64,000 nt of DNA, taken from assembly GCA_004362315.1 (NCBI GenBank), contig SNWL01000004.1, positions 124,001-188,000 on the forward strand, written 5' to 3'. Both the position numbers and the translations under genes were made by a program. The notes beneath the pieces are model-generated. The model was not told the DNA's origin. It was given only the letters and a program-made list of their open reading frames with translations, and did no database searches. Shown here in pieces: positions 33,513-42,384 of this stretch; positions within the stretch are counted from its first letter, which is position 1, and each line of letters opens with the position of its first letter. Source of the DNA: Mycobacterium sp. BK086. GTDB lineage: Bacteria; Actinomycetota; Actinomycetes; Mycobacteriales; Mycobacteriaceae.

Positions 33513-34980
33513 GACCGTCGACGCTCTGATCCGGATCCAGGCGACCCTCGGCGACAAGCCGTTCGTCATCGACACCACGGGCCGGATGAGCTACGCCGAA
33601 CTCGATTCCGTGACAGCCACTCTCGCCAGAGAACTGGTCGGAGCCGGAATCGGCAAAGGCAGCAGGGTCGGGCTGATCATGCCCAACAACGTGCGGTGGG
33701 TACAGCTGGCCCTGGCGCTGACCCGCGTCGGCGCGGTGTTGGTTCCGCTGAGCACACTGCTGACCGCACGCGAACTCACCGCCCAGCTCCGGACGGCCTC
33801 GGTGCAGTATCTGATCGCCGTCGAGGAGTTCCGCGGCCACCGATACCTGGACGATCTGTCCGGGCTCCCGGCGCTGCGGCAGGTTTGGCGTGCCGACGAA
33901 TTGCCCACCGGCACTCCCGTTTCCGGCATCGGCGAACTGGCCGGCACCGTGGTACCCGCCGACCCGATGGCCATCATGTTCACCTCCGGTAGCAGTGGTC
34001 CGCCCAAGGGAGTGATCCACTCGCACGGCAGCGCACTGGCGGCCGTCCGATCCGGCCTGGCCGCCCGTTGCATCGACGCCGGCACCAGGCTGTACCTGCC
34101 GATGCCGTTCTTCTGGGTCGGCGGCTTCGCCGGCGGCATCCTGTCCGCTCTGATTGCCGGGGCCACCCTCGTGACCGAGGAGATCCCCTCTCCCGTTGCC
34201 ACCCTGCGACTCCTGGAGCGCGAGAAGGTCACTCTGTTCCGCGGATGGCCCGATCAGGCCGAGACCCTGGCCCGCCGTGCCGCCGACGTACGGGCCGACC
34301 TGTCCGCGTTGAGGCCGGGCAGCCTCGAGGCGCTGCTGCCCGCCGACCAGCGCGCCGAGGCAGGGGCACGAGCCAAGCTCTTCGGGATGACCGAGGCCTT
34401 CGGGCCGTACTGCGGCTACCGCGCCGACACCGATATGCCACGGTCGGCATGGGGCAGCTGCGGAAAGCCGTTCGACGGCATGGAGGTTCGCATCGTGGAT
34501 ACGGGCACAGGCGCTCCGGTCCCGTCGGGCGCGATCGGCATGATCCAGATCCGCGGACCACACACGCTGCGCGGTGTCTGCCGGCGCGGCCGCGAGGAGG
34601 TTTTCACCGCCGACGGCTTCTACCCGACCGGCGACCTCGGGCACCTCGACGACGATGGGTTCCTGTTCTACCACGGCCGATCCGACCACATGTTCAAGGT
34701 CAGCGGCGCCACCGTCTACCCCGGCGAGGTGGAGGCCGCGCTCCGGGAGATCGACGGTGTGCGGGCGGCGTACGTCACCGACGTCGGCGGAAGGGTCGGC
34801 GCTGCCGTCATCAGCCGTCACTCGACCGACGAGTTGCGCACCCAGGCGCGGTCGATGCTGAGCTCGTTCAAGGTGCCGACAGTCTGGCTGCTGCTCGATT
34901 CCGACGAGGACGTTCCCCGTGGCGCCACAGGAAAGGTCGACGTCCAGCGCCTGCGTGAGTTGCTGGCCGGAGAGGCGTAA
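33505..34980 (+). CDS. AMP-forming acyl-CoA synthetase (ANL), third of the trio
   Basis: A 491-residue ANL ligase: TSGSSGPPKGVIHSHG, LFGMTEAFGPY, YPTGDLGHLDDDGF, YHGRSDHMFKVSGATVYPGEVE and the C-terminal Lys in GATGKVDVQRL. It overlaps the second synthetase by 8 bp. Three synthetases in a row, each co-translated with the next, indicate several acid intermediates or a family of related substrates. It ends 10 bp before the MDMPI-like gene. Confidence 0.9.
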   Translation: MPETVDALIRIQATLGDKPFVIDTTGRMSYAELDSVTATLARELVGAGIGKGSRVGLIMPNNVRWVQLALALTRVGAVLVPLSTLLTARELTAQLRTASVQYLIAVEEFRGHRYLDDLSGLPALRQVWRADELPTGTPVSGIGELAGTVVPADPMAIMFTSGSSGPPKGVIHSHGSALAAVRSGLAARCIDAGTRLYLPMPFFWVGGFAGGILSALIAGATLVTEEIPSPVATLRLLEREKVTLFRGWPDQAETLARRAADVRADLSALRPGSLEALLPADQRAEAGARAKLFGMTEAFGPYCGYRADTDMPRSAWGSCGKPFDGMEVRIVDTGTGAPVPSGAIGMIQIRGPHTLRGVCRRGREEVFTADGFYPTGDLGHLDDDGFLFYHGRSDHMFKVSGATVYPGEVEAALREIDGVRAAYVTDVGGRVGAAVISRHSTDELRTQARSMLSSFKVPTVWLLLDSDEDVPRGATGKVDVQRLRELLAGEA

Positions 34981-34990
34981 CTTTCATGGC

Positions 34991-35599
34991 GTGACCCTCG
35001 CCGAGCGCATCGACCTCTATCGGCTCGCCGGTGACCACGCCATCGCGGTGGCCGCCCAGGTACCCACGGACCGGTGGGACACCCCTGCCCTCGGCACGTG
35101 GACGGTGCGCACGCTGGTCGGTCATATCGGCCGGTCGTTCACCACCGTCGTCGACTACTCGGCTCGGCCGGCCGATCGCGTGGACGTTGCGGACTCGGCG
35201 CAGTACTACCTGGCGATCGCCCCGATGCTGACCGACCCGGCGGCGATCGACGCCCGCGCCGTGCAGGCCGGGCTGGCGCTGGGCGATGACCCTGTGACCG
35301 CCCTTCGGGAACTGCAGGATGGCGCGGCCACCGCACTGGTGACCGACGATCGGGTCATCGCGACCATCGCCGGCGGGATGCGACTGTCGGACTACCTGCC
35401 CACCCGCATCTTCGAACTCGGGCTGCACAGCGTGGACCTGGCCCGGGCCATCGGTGTCGCCGAAACACTGCCGCCCGAGATCGTCGACAGCATCCTGGGT
35501 CTCGCTGTCCAGGTGGCGCAGCGCCGCGGTGACGGTCAGGCGCTGATGTGTGCGCTCACCGGCCGTGGCCAGTTCCCGGCCGGCTATTCGGTAGTGTGA
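34991..35599 (+). CDS. Maleylpyruvate isomerase-like / DinB-fold protein
   Basis: A 202-residue four-helix-bundle protein of the mycothiol-dependent maleylpyruvate isomerase N-terminal/DinB_2 group. The metal-site histidines can be recognised in GDHAIAV, VGHIGRSF and LGLHSVDLARA. In actinobacteria such proteins can be mycothiol-dependent isomerases or transferases, though many are uncharacterised. The start is the GTG at 34991, 10 bp after the synthetase; an in-frame extension back to 34919 lies inside that gene. As the last gene of the operon, a mycothiol-dependent isomerisation in the pathway is a reasonable guess. Its end overlaps the convergent GntR gene by 16 bp. Confidence 0.75.
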   Translation: MTLAERIDLYRLAGDHAIAVAAQVPTDRWDTPALGTWTVRTLVGHIGRSFTTVVDYSARPADRVDVADSAQYYLAIAPMLTDPAAIDARAVQAGLALGDDPVTALRELQDGAATALVTDDRVIATIAGGMRLSDYLPTRIFELGLHSVDLARAIGVAETLPPEIVDSILGLAVQVAQRRGDGQALMCALTGRGQFPAGYSVV

Positions 35600-36267
35600 A
35601 ACCGCTGCGCCACACCTTGTTTCACCAAGTGTTCGATCAGGGGTGCGGCCCCGGCCGCCAGATGCTGTGACATCGCCGCTCTGGCGCGATCCTCGTCGTG
35701 TGCCTTGAGGGCTGCCAGGATCCGCTTGTGGTCGGCAATCGATTTCGCCGGCCATCCCTCGATGGTGGGGAACACCGATTCCGGTGCGTACCTGGTGATC
35801 TGGGACATCAACTGGGCGAGCTTCGGGGAATCCGCCGCGACGTTGATGGCCCGGTGGAACTCGTGGTTCAACCGCACCGCGCGGGCGTCGTCGGCGGCAT
35901 AGGCCTCGACCAGCTCGTCGTGGATCGCGGACAACTCCCGCAGCTGCTCGTCGGTGATGTTCAGCGCTGCCCGGGCAGCCAGCTGGCCGCCGACGTACGC
36001 CTGCAGGTTCGAGACGTCGTTGATATCCCGGTCGGTGAACGGCAGGACGACGAAACCGCGCCGCGGCAATTGATCCAGCAGGCCTTCGCCGCGCAGCTCG
36101 AACAGCGCTTCGCGCACCGGGGTGACACTGATACCCAATTCGGCCGCCAGCTGATCCAGCCGGATGTACTCACCGGCCGGGTAGGTGCCGTTGAAGATCC
36201 GGGTCCGGACGAACCGGGCGACGTCCTCGGCCAGCTGCGGGCGTGGCGCGAAATCGGGCGCGCTCAT
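35584..36267 (-). CDS. GntR-family regulator, FCD subfamily (second)
   Basis: A 227-residue GntR regulator: winged helix at about 10-70 (YIRLDQLAAELGISVTPVREAL, key features LDQLA and TPVREAL) and FCD domain at about 80-215 (LNHEFHRAINVAA, IADHKRILAALKAHD). I chose the ATG at 36267, 1 bp after the acyl-CoA dehydrogenase stop. It is the last gene of the SDR-thiolase-acyl-CoA dehydrogenase-GntR operon. The ATCATAT palindrome at 39455-39473 lies in front of that operon, so the protein probably regulates its own operon and the divergent one. An organic acid or acyl-CoA ligand is likely from family behaviour. Confidence 0.9.
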   Translation of the reverse strand: MSAPDFAPRPQLAEDVARFVRTRIFNGTYPAGEYIRLDQLAAELGISVTPVREALFELRGEGLLDQLPRRGFVVLPFTDRDINDVSNLQAYVGGQLAARAALNITDEQLRELSAIHDELVEAYAADDARAVRLNHEFHRAINVAADSPKLAQLMSQITRYAPESVFPTIEGWPAKSIADHKRILAALKAHDEDRARAAMSQHLAAGAAPLIEHLVKQGVAQRFHTTE

Positions 36268-36268
36268 G

Positions 36269-37462
36269 TCAGATCCGGTAGTCGGCAAGCAGCCGCTTGC
36301 TGATGATGTTCTTCTGGATCTCGCTGGTGCCCTCGCCGATGAGCAGGAAGGGTGCGTCGCGCATCAGCCGCTCGATTTCGTACTCCTTGGAGTATCCGTA
36401 GCCGCCATGGATGCGGAAGCTCTGCTGGGTGACCTCCGCGCAGAACTCACTGGCCAGGTACTTCGCCATACCGGCGGCCACATCGTTGCGTTCACCGGAG
36501 TCCTTCAGCCGCGCGGCGTTGACCATCATCAGATGTGCCGCTTCGACTTTCGTGGCCATCTCGGCCAGCTGGAAGGCGATGGCCTGATGCTCGGCGATCG
36601 GCTTGCCAAAGGTGCTGCGCTGCTGGGCATAGCGGACCGCCAGCTCGAACGCGCGAATGCCCACCCCGCAGGCGCGGGCCGAGACGTTGACACGGCCGAC
36701 CTCGACGCCGTCCATCATCTGGAAGAAGCCCTGCCCCGGCTTGGCGCCCAGCACGTCGTCGGCGCTGGCGACATAGCCGTCGAAGACCAGCTCGGTGGTG
36801 TCGATGCCCTTGTAGCCGAGCTTGTCGAGCTTGCCGGGGATCGTCAGGCCCGGGGCGACTTCGCCGAAGCCGGACGGCTTTTCGATCAGGAAGGCGGTCA
36901 GGTTGCGGTGCGGCTTGTCCGCACCTTCGTCGGTGCGCACCAGCGCCGCGACGAGAGTCGAGCTGCCGCCGTTGGTCAGCCACATCTTCTGGCCGTCGAT
37001 CGTGTAGGTGCCGTCGCCGTTGTTCTTCGCCTTGGTGCGGATCGCGGCGACGTCAGAACCCAACTCGGGCTCCGACATCGAGAACGCACCCCGAATCTCG
37101 CCGGTGGCCATCCGGCGCAGGAAGCGCTGCTTCTGCTCGTCGGTGCCGTGCTGCCGGATCATGTAGGCCACGATGAAGTGGGTGTTGATCACCCCGGACA
37201 CACTCATCCAGCCGCGGGCCAGCTCCTCGACGCACAGCGCGTAGGTGAGCAGCGACTCCCCCAGCCCGCCGTACTCTTCGGGAATCATCAGGCCGAACAG
37301 GCCCATCTCCCGCATCTGGTCGACGATGGCCTGCGGATAGGTGTCGGAGTGCTCGAGCTCCTGGGCGTTGGGGATGATCTCCTTGTCGACGAATTGCCGT
37401 ACGGTGGAGACGATTTCGGTCTGGACCTCGGTCAGGCCGAGCGTTTGAGCAATACGGGTCAT
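36269..37462 (-). CDS. Acyl-CoA dehydrogenase, canonical
   Basis: A 397-residue acyl-CoA dehydrogenase with the complete catalytic set: SMSEPELGSDVAAI (flavin motif), TNGGSSTLVA, the arginine-rich FGKPIAEHQA segment, and GEGTSEIQK with the catalytic Glu. In this it differs from the two YGGT variants in the 10-20 kb operon. The start is the ATG at 37462, which overlaps the thiolase stop by 4 bp; upstream read-through is not coding. It gives an enoyl-CoA, with ETF as acceptor. Third of four genes with an SDR, a thiolase and a GntR regulator, a near-complete beta-oxidation set that lacks only a hydratase. Confidence 0.93.
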   Translation of the reverse strand: MTRIAQTLGLTEVQTEIVSTVRQFVDKEIIPNAQELEHSDTYPQAIVDQMREMGLFGLMIPEEYGGLGESLLTYALCVEELARGWMSVSGVINTHFIVAYMIRQHGTDEQKQRFLRRMATGEIRGAFSMSEPELGSDVAAIRTKAKNNGDGTYTIDGQKMWLTNGGSSTLVAALVRTDEGADKPHRNLTAFLIEKPSGFGEVAPGLTIPGKLDKLGYKGIDTTELVFDGYVASADDVLGAKPGQGFFQMMDGVEVGRVNVSARACGVGIRAFELAVRYAQQRSTFGKPIAEHQAIAFQLAEMATKVEAAHLMMVNAARLKDSGERNDVAAGMAKYLASEFCAEVTQQSFRIHGGYGYSKEYEIERLMRDAPFLLIGEGTSEIQKNIISKRLLADYRI

Positions 37463-38676
37463 GCGCCCACCCTTTCGAACACCGCGGCCAGGCCCTGGCC
37501 GCCGCCGATGCACATCGTCTCCAACCCGTAGCGGGCATCCCGACGAACCAGCTCGCGGGCCAGCGTCGCCAGCATTCGCCCACCGGTGGCGCCCACCGGG
37601 TGACCCAGCGAGATCCCGGACCCGTGCACGTTGGTGCGCTCGAAATCCGCTGCGGTGAAATTCCATTCGCGTGTGCACGCTAAAGCTTGCGCGGCGAACG
37701 CCTCGTTGAGTTCGATGAGGTCCATATCGGCCAGCGTCAGGCCGGCCTTGGCCAGCGCGACCTCGGTGGCTGGGACCGGCCCGATGCCCATCACGTTCGG
37801 GGCAACACCGGCCACACCCCACGACACCATCCGGACCAACGGGGTCAGCCCGAGGTCGGCGGCCTTGTCCCGGGTCGTCACCACGCACATCGAGGCCGCG
37901 TCGTTCTGCCCGCTGCTGTTGCCTGCCGTCACCGTCGCGTCCGGATCCGATTTACTTAGAACGGGTTTGAGCTTCGCCAAGGTCTCCACAGAGGTGTCGG
38001 CGCGGGGATGTTCGTCGGTCTCGATCACCTCGTCGCCAGCACGGCTGGTGACGGTGACTCCAATGATGGTCTCCGCCAGCAGTCCGTCCTTCTGGGCGGC
38101 GACCGCACGCTGGTGCGATCGGACCGCGAGCTCGTCCTGCTCGGTGCGGCCGATGTCGTACTGCTTACGCAGATTCTCTGCGGTCTCGAGCATTCCGCCG
38201 GGGACCGGGTAATGCTTACCGCCCGCTGTGGTGCGTCCCCGTGCCAGCGCGTCGTGCACCTTGACTCCGCCGCGGGCTCCACCCCACCGCATATCCGTCG
38301 AGTGGAACACCACGTTGCTCATCGACTCGGCGCCGCCAGCGACGACGAGATCGTTGTTGCCACTTGCCACTTGCATGCAGGCCTGGATGACCGCCTGCAG
38401 TCCCGACCCGCAGCGCCGGTCGAGCTGCATGCCCGGAACCGTCACCGGCAGACCGGCATCCAGCGCGATCACCCGGCCGATCGCCGGCGCCTCCATGCTC
38501 GGGTAGCAGTGCCCGACGATCACGTCTTCGACCGCGTCGGCCGGGATACCGGTGCGCTGCAGCAGACCGGTCAACGCGGCCACGCCGAGATCCACCGCGG
38601 TCAGCGACTTGAACATGCCGTCATAGCGGCCGATCGGAGTCCGTACCGGTTCGCAGATGACGACCTCGGTGGTCAC
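37459..38676 (-). CDS. Acetyl-CoA acetyltransferase (thiolase), complete active site
   Basis: A 405-residue thiolase. C89 ([10 protein letters not shown]) is the nucleophile, H359 (GHPVGATG) and C389 (CIGGGQG) complete the site, so it should cleave 3-ketoacyl-CoAs. It resembles the FadA5/FadA6 group by length and motif style, though I do not assign either name. GTG start at 38676, overlapping the SDR stop (GTGA). It is the second true thiolase in the window. Confidence 0.93.
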   Translation of the reverse strand: MTTEVVICEPVRTPIGRYDGMFKSLTAVDLGVAALTGLLQRTGIPADAVEDVIVGHCYPSMEAPAIGRVIALDAGLPVTVPGMQLDRRCGSGLQAVIQACMQVASGNNDLVVAGGAESMSNVVFHSTDMRWGGARGGVKVHDALARGRTTAGGKHYPVPGGMLETAENLRKQYDIGRTEQDELAVRSHQRAVAAQKDGLLAETIIGVTVTSRAGDEVIETDEHPRADTSVETLAKLKPVLSKSDPDATVTAGNSSGQNDAASMCVVTTRDKAADLGLTPLVRMVSWGVAGVAPNVMGIGPVPATEVALAKAGLTLADMDLIELNEAFAAQALACTREWNFTAADFERTNVHGSGISLGHPVGATGGRMLATLARELVRRDARYGLETMCIGGGQGLAAVFERVGA

Positions 38677-39413
38677 AGGTGCCGTCCGCCGGTGACCTCC
38701 AGAACGGTGCCGGTCATGTAGGACGACAGGTCGGAAGCCAGGAACAGTGCGACCTTGGCGACCTCGGACGGCTCGCCGGCGCGGCCGAGCGGCACCTCGG
38801 CCACCTTGGAATCCCAAATGCGTTGCGGCATGGCCTCGGTCATCGCCGAGCGGATCAGGCCCGGCTGAATGGCGTTGACCCGCACACCCAGATGCGCGAG
38901 TTCCTTGGACGCGGCCTTGGTCATACCCACGATGCCGGCCTTGGCTGCCGAATAGTTGGTCTGCCCGATCATGCCGACCTTGCCGGAGATCGAGGACATG
39001 TTCACGATCGCGCCGCGCTTCTGCTCACGCATCACCGTCGAAGCCTTCTTCAGGCCGTTCCAGGTGCCCTTTAGGTGTACCGAGATCACCTGGTCGAACT
39101 CGTCCTCGGTCATCTTGCGCAGGGTGGCGTCGCGGGTGATCCCGGCGTTGTTCACCATGATGTCGAAACTGCCGAACTGCTCGATGGCCGAGTCGACGAG
39201 TGCGTCGACATCCGCGTAGGCGGTGACATTGCACTGAAAGGCGCGGGCGACGTCGGCGCCGCCGAGCTTGTTGACCGCCTCCTGGGTCGCGTCGAGATTG
39301 AGATCGCCGAGCACCACACGGGCACCCTCGGCGATGAACTGCTCGGCGATCGCAAAGCCGAGGCCCTGCGCTCCACCGGTGATGACCGCGGTCTGGCCGG
39401 CCAGCAACGACAT
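38673..39413 (-). CDS. FabG-like SDR, probable 3-hydroxyacyl-CoA dehydrogenase
   Basis: A 246-residue classical [19 protein letters not shown] after strand 2 (acidic, NAD-type), [19 protein letters not shown] and YSAAKAG, ending in [10 protein letters not shown]. It closely follows the FabG pattern. Being the first gene of an operon with a thiolase and an acyl-CoA dehydrogenase, it most likely oxidises a 3-hydroxyacyl-CoA. Its ATG is 42 bp from the palindromic operator at 39455-39473. Confidence 0.92.
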   Translation of the reverse strand: MSLLAGQTAVITGGAQGLGFAIAEQFIAEGARVVLGDLNLDATQEAVNKLGGADVARAFQCNVTAYADVDALVDSAIEQFGSFDIMVNNAGITRDATLRKMTEDEFDQVISVHLKGTWNGLKKASTVMREQKRGAIVNMSSISGKVGMIGQTNYSAAKAGIVGMTKAASKELAHLGVRVNAIQPGLIRSAMTEAMPQRIWDSKVAEVPLGRAGEPSEVAKVALFLASDLSSYMTGTVLEVTGGRHL

Positions 39414-39454
39414 CTGATCTCCCTCTTCCTTCGACGGACCCCCGAATTGGCAAC

Positions 39455-39473
39455 ATCATATTTCATATATGAT
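39455..39473. promoter_or_regulatory. 19-bp inverted repeat, probable operator of the second GntR
   Basis: ATCATAT-TTCAT-ATATGAT, perfect 7-bp arms with a 5-bp spacer, in the 94-bp divergent promoter of the SDR operon and the acyl-CoA dehydrogenase at 39508. TATGAT within the right arm could be the -10 box for the plus-strand gene. It is AT-rich in a GC-rich setting. The GntR gene at 35584 is the local candidate. Confidence 0.7.
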
Positions 39474-39507
39474 CGCCGGAGCCAGTGCCCCCGACCCAAG
39501 GAGCCTG

Positions 39508-40671
39508 ATGACTGACGTCAGCGACGACGACTTCCGCGAGATTTTGGCCCAGACCCGCCACTTCGTGCGGTCGGCCGTGGTGCCACGGGAGGCGGAGATC
39601 ATGGCCGAGGACAAGGTCCCCGACGATCTGCGCGACCAGGCCAAGAAGATGGGCCTGTTCGGCTACGCGATCCCCCAGGACTGGGGTGGGCTGGGCCTGA
39701 ACATCGCTCAGGACGTCGAGCTTGCGATGGAAATGGGCTACACGAGCCTGGCGCTGCGGTCGATGTTCGGCACCAACAACGGCATCGCCGGCCAGGTGCT
39801 GGTCGGGTTCGGCACCGACGAACAGCGGGCACGCTGGCTGGAGCCGATCGCGTCGGGCGAGGTCGTCGCGTCGTTCGCGCTCACCGAGCCGGGCGCGGGC
39901 TCCAATCCGTCCGGCCTGAAGACGAAAGCCGTTCGCGACGGCGACAGTTGGGTGATCAACGGACGCAAGCAATACATCACCAACGCGCCGGTGGCCAACC
40001 TGTTCATCGTGTTCGCCCGCACCCGGCCCGCAGACGAGAACGGCGCGGGCATCGCGGTGTTCCTGGTGCCCGCGGACACGCCGGGCGTCGAAATCGGGGC
40101 CAAGGACGCGAAGATGGGCCAGGAGGGCGCCTGGACGTCGGATGTGAACTTCACCGACGTCCGGGTCGGCGACGACACCCTGGTCGGCGGCAGCGAGGAC
40201 ATCGGCTACCGGGCGGCTATGACATCCTTGGCGCGCGGCCGCATCCACATCGCCGCGCTGGCCGTCGGCTCCGCCCAGCGGGCGCTCGACGAGTCGGTCG
40301 CCTACGCCGCGACCGCGACGCAGGGCGGCACCCCGATCGGCAATTTCCAACTGGTGCAGGCGATGCTAGCCGATCAGCAGACCGGGGTGATGGCCGGGCG
40401 CGCGCTGGTGCGCGACGCCGCACGCAAGTGGGTCGACAACGAGGACCGCAGGATCGCCCCGTCGGTGGCCAAGCTGTTCTGCACCGAAATGGCAGGCAAC
40501 GTAGCCGATCTCGCGGTTCAGGTGCACGGCGGAGCGGGTTACATGCGCGGTGTGCCGGTCGAGCGGATCTATCGCGAAGTGCGTCTGCTACGACTGTATG
40601 AGGGCACCAGCGAAATTCAGCGCCTCATCGTGGGCGGCGGACTAGTCAAGGAAGCGCAGCGCAAAGCATGA
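39508..40671 (+). CDS. Acyl-CoA dehydrogenase, canonical
   Basis: A 387-residue acyl-CoA dehydrogenase with FALTEPGAGSNPSG, INGRKQYITNA and LYEGTSEIQR carrying the catalytic Glu. The sequence AVQVHGGAGYMRGVPVERIYREVR is the usual C-terminal signature. The start is the ATG at 39508 after AAGGAG; an upstream in-frame ATG at 39469 lies inside the operator and has no ribosome site. It is co-transcribed with the mycofactocin-type SDR (ATGA overlap at 40668). Confidence 0.93.
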   Translation: MTDVSDDDFREILAQTRHFVRSAVVPREAEIMAEDKVPDDLRDQAKKMGLFGYAIPQDWGGLGLNIAQDVELAMEMGYTSLALRSMFGTNNGIAGQVLVGFGTDEQRARWLEPIASGEVVASFALTEPGAGSNPSGLKTKAVRDGDSWVINGRKQYITNAPVANLFIVFARTRPADENGAGIAVFLVPADTPGVEIGAKDAKMGQEGAWTSDVNFTDVRVGDDTLVGGSEDIGYRAAMTSLARGRIHIAALAVGSAQRALDESVAYAATATQGGTPIGNFQLVQAMLADQQTGVMAGRALVRDAARKWVDNEDRRIAPSVAKLFCTEMAGNVADLAVQVHGGAGYMRGVPVERIYREVRLLRLYEGTSEIQRLIVGGGLVKEAQRKA

Positions 40672-41489
40672 CAGGAAAGCTCAGCGGCAAGGTCGCATTC
40701 ATCACCGGAGCCGCTCGCGGCCAGGGCCGCGCGCACGCGGTGAAGATGGCCGCCGAAGGCGCCGACATCATCGCCGTCGACATCGCGGGCAAGCTGCCGG
40801 ACTGCGTCCCCTACAACCCGGCCACCCCCGAAGAGTTCGCCGAGACCGTGCGCCTTGTCGAGGCCACCGGGCAGCGGATCGTGTCGGCCGTCGTCGACAC
40901 CCGCGACCTCGAAGGCCTCAAGGACGTGGTTGCCGACGGTGTCGCCAAGCTGGGCCGCCTCGACATCATCGTCGCGAACGCGGGTATCACCTCGCCGGCC
41001 GCGTGGGATGAAATCACCCCGGAGGCGTTCCGGGATGTCATGGACGTCAACGTGACCGGGACGTGGAACACCGTGATGGCCGGGGCGCCAACAATGGTCG
41101 AGGCCGGGCGCGGTGGATCGGTAATCTTGATCAGCTCGGCGGCCGGTATCAAGCTGCAGCCGTTCATGGTGCACTACACCGCGAGCAAGCACGCGGTGAC
41201 CGGCATGGCCCGGGCCTTCGCCGCCGAACTCGGCAAGCACAACATCCGGGTCAACAGCGTGCACCCCGGCCCGGTCAACAGCGATATGGGCACCGGCGAC
41301 ATGGTGGCGGCGCTGGGCAAGGCGATGGAGACCAACCCGGCGTTGGAAAAGATGATGATGCCGTTCCTGCCGGTCTACATCGCCGAGCCCGAGGACATCG
41401 CCGACACGGTCTGCTTCCTGGCCAGCGATGATGCGAAACTGATTACCGCTGAAGCGATTTCCGTGGATCAGGGCTCGACGAAGTACTGA
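40668..41489 (+). CDS. Mycofactocin-coupled type SDR
   Basis: A 273-residue SDR with TGAARGQGRAHAVKMAAEGADIIAVDI and an insertion of about 20 residues after strand 2 (GKLPDCVPYNPATPEEFAET). This arrangement defines the mycobacterial subfamily whose nicotinamide is held tightly and which is thought to be re-oxidised by mycofactocin (carveol dehydrogenase-like). The active site is NAGITS, SSAAG and YTASK. It probably oxidises a secondary alcohol. It needs the mycofactocin genes elsewhere in the genome; none are in this window. Its last 47 bp overlap the convergent alpha/beta hydrolase gene. Confidence 0.88.
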   Translation: MTGKLSGKVAFITGAARGQGRAHAVKMAAEGADIIAVDIAGKLPDCVPYNPATPEEFAETVRLVEATGQRIVSAVVDTRDLEGLKDVVADGVAKLGRLDIIVANAGITSPAAWDEITPEAFRDVMDVNVTGTWNTVMAGAPTMVEAGRGGSVILISSAAGIKLQPFMVHYTASKHAVTGMARAFAAELGKHNIRVNSVHPGPVNSDMGTGDMVAALGKAMETNPALEKMMMPFLPVYIAEPEDIADTVCFLASDDAKLITAEAISVDQGSTKY

Positions 41490-42384
41490 GGTGGCGGGTC
41501 AGGAAGGCCACCTGGTCACCGGCGGCCTTCTCGAACCAGTCATGCCCGGGCCACACGTCGAAGTGGTCACACGGGTAGTGGTGCACTTCTCCCCTGCCCA
41601 GCACGGCGGTCTTGACCACCGACTCGGCGGGCACGTACCGGTCGAAGTCGGCGATCTGCACCAGCAGCGGGCACCGTAACCGCTTGGCGGCGTCCGCCGT
41701 TCGGATCGAGGCGATCTGCAGGCCGACCGCCGAGTCGACCTCGTTACGCCAGGTCGGTCCGGCCATCGCGGTGTAGCTCTCGTAGGCCCCGTCCAACGCC
41801 AGCGCACCGGGCTCACCGGGATAGGCGACCAGCGGCATCAGCGTCGGGCGACGGCCGCGGGCCACGTCGATACGGCTCTTGAGGCCCACCGCTGTCCATT
41901 TCAGTGCCTGCCCGACATCGCGGTGTTCGACGGCCGCGCGGCTGACGGCCACGCCGCTGGTCAGCGGCGTCATGGCGATCACGCCCGCGATGTCGTCGCG
42001 GTCGGCGGCGACCCGGAAGATGTGACCGCCCGACATCGACGACCCCCACAGCACGATCCGATTCGGATCGACGCCGGGCAGCCGCTTGGCCGCGGTGACC
42101 GCGGCCTCGAAGTCACCGATCTGGGCGGCTACCGAAACCGTCTGCCGCGGTGTGCCTTCCGATGCCCCGAAGCCGCGATAGTCGAAGGCCAGCACGTCGA
42201 CGCCTGCGGCGCTGATCCGCTCGGCGAACGGCTCCAGCCCGGAGTCCTTGGTTCCGCCGAAGCCGTGGCCCATCACCACGATCGGGCGCCCGGCCGGCCC
42301 TGCGAAGGCATCGCCCTGCCCGGGGAAGTGCCATGCGCTACACCGCACCCCGGACGAGTCGAAGGTGATGTCGTTGCGGCTCAT
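41443..42384 (-). CDS. Alpha/beta hydrolase
   Basis: A 313-residue alpha/beta hydrolase. The oxyanion region is VMGHGFGGTKD, the nucleophile elbow is GSSMSGG (Ser), the acid is in IADFDRYVP and the His in DHFDVWPG. FDYRGFGASEG is typical of dienelactone-hydrolase or esterase-like members. No signal peptide. It is the last gene of the five-gene operon from 46398, overlapping the monooxygenase stop by 4 bp. After a Baeyer-Villiger-type oxidation it could open the ester or lactone formed, which is inference from order only. Confidence 0.88.
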   Translation of the reverse strand: MSRNDITFDSSGVRCSAWHFPGQGDAFAGPAGRPIVVMGHGFGGTKDSGLEPFAERISAAGVDVLAFDYRGFGASEGTPRQTVSVAAQIGDFEAAVTAAKRLPGVDPNRIVLWGSSMSGGHIFRVAADRDDIAGVIAMTPLTSGVAVSRAAVEHRDVGQALKWTAVGLKSRIDVARGRRPTLMPLVAYPGEPGALALDGAYESYTAMAGPTWRNEVDSAVGLQIASIRTADAAKRLRCPLLVQIADFDRYVPAESVVKTAVLGRGEVHHYPCDHFDVWPGHDWFEKAAGDQVAFLTRHLSTSSSPDPRKSLQR

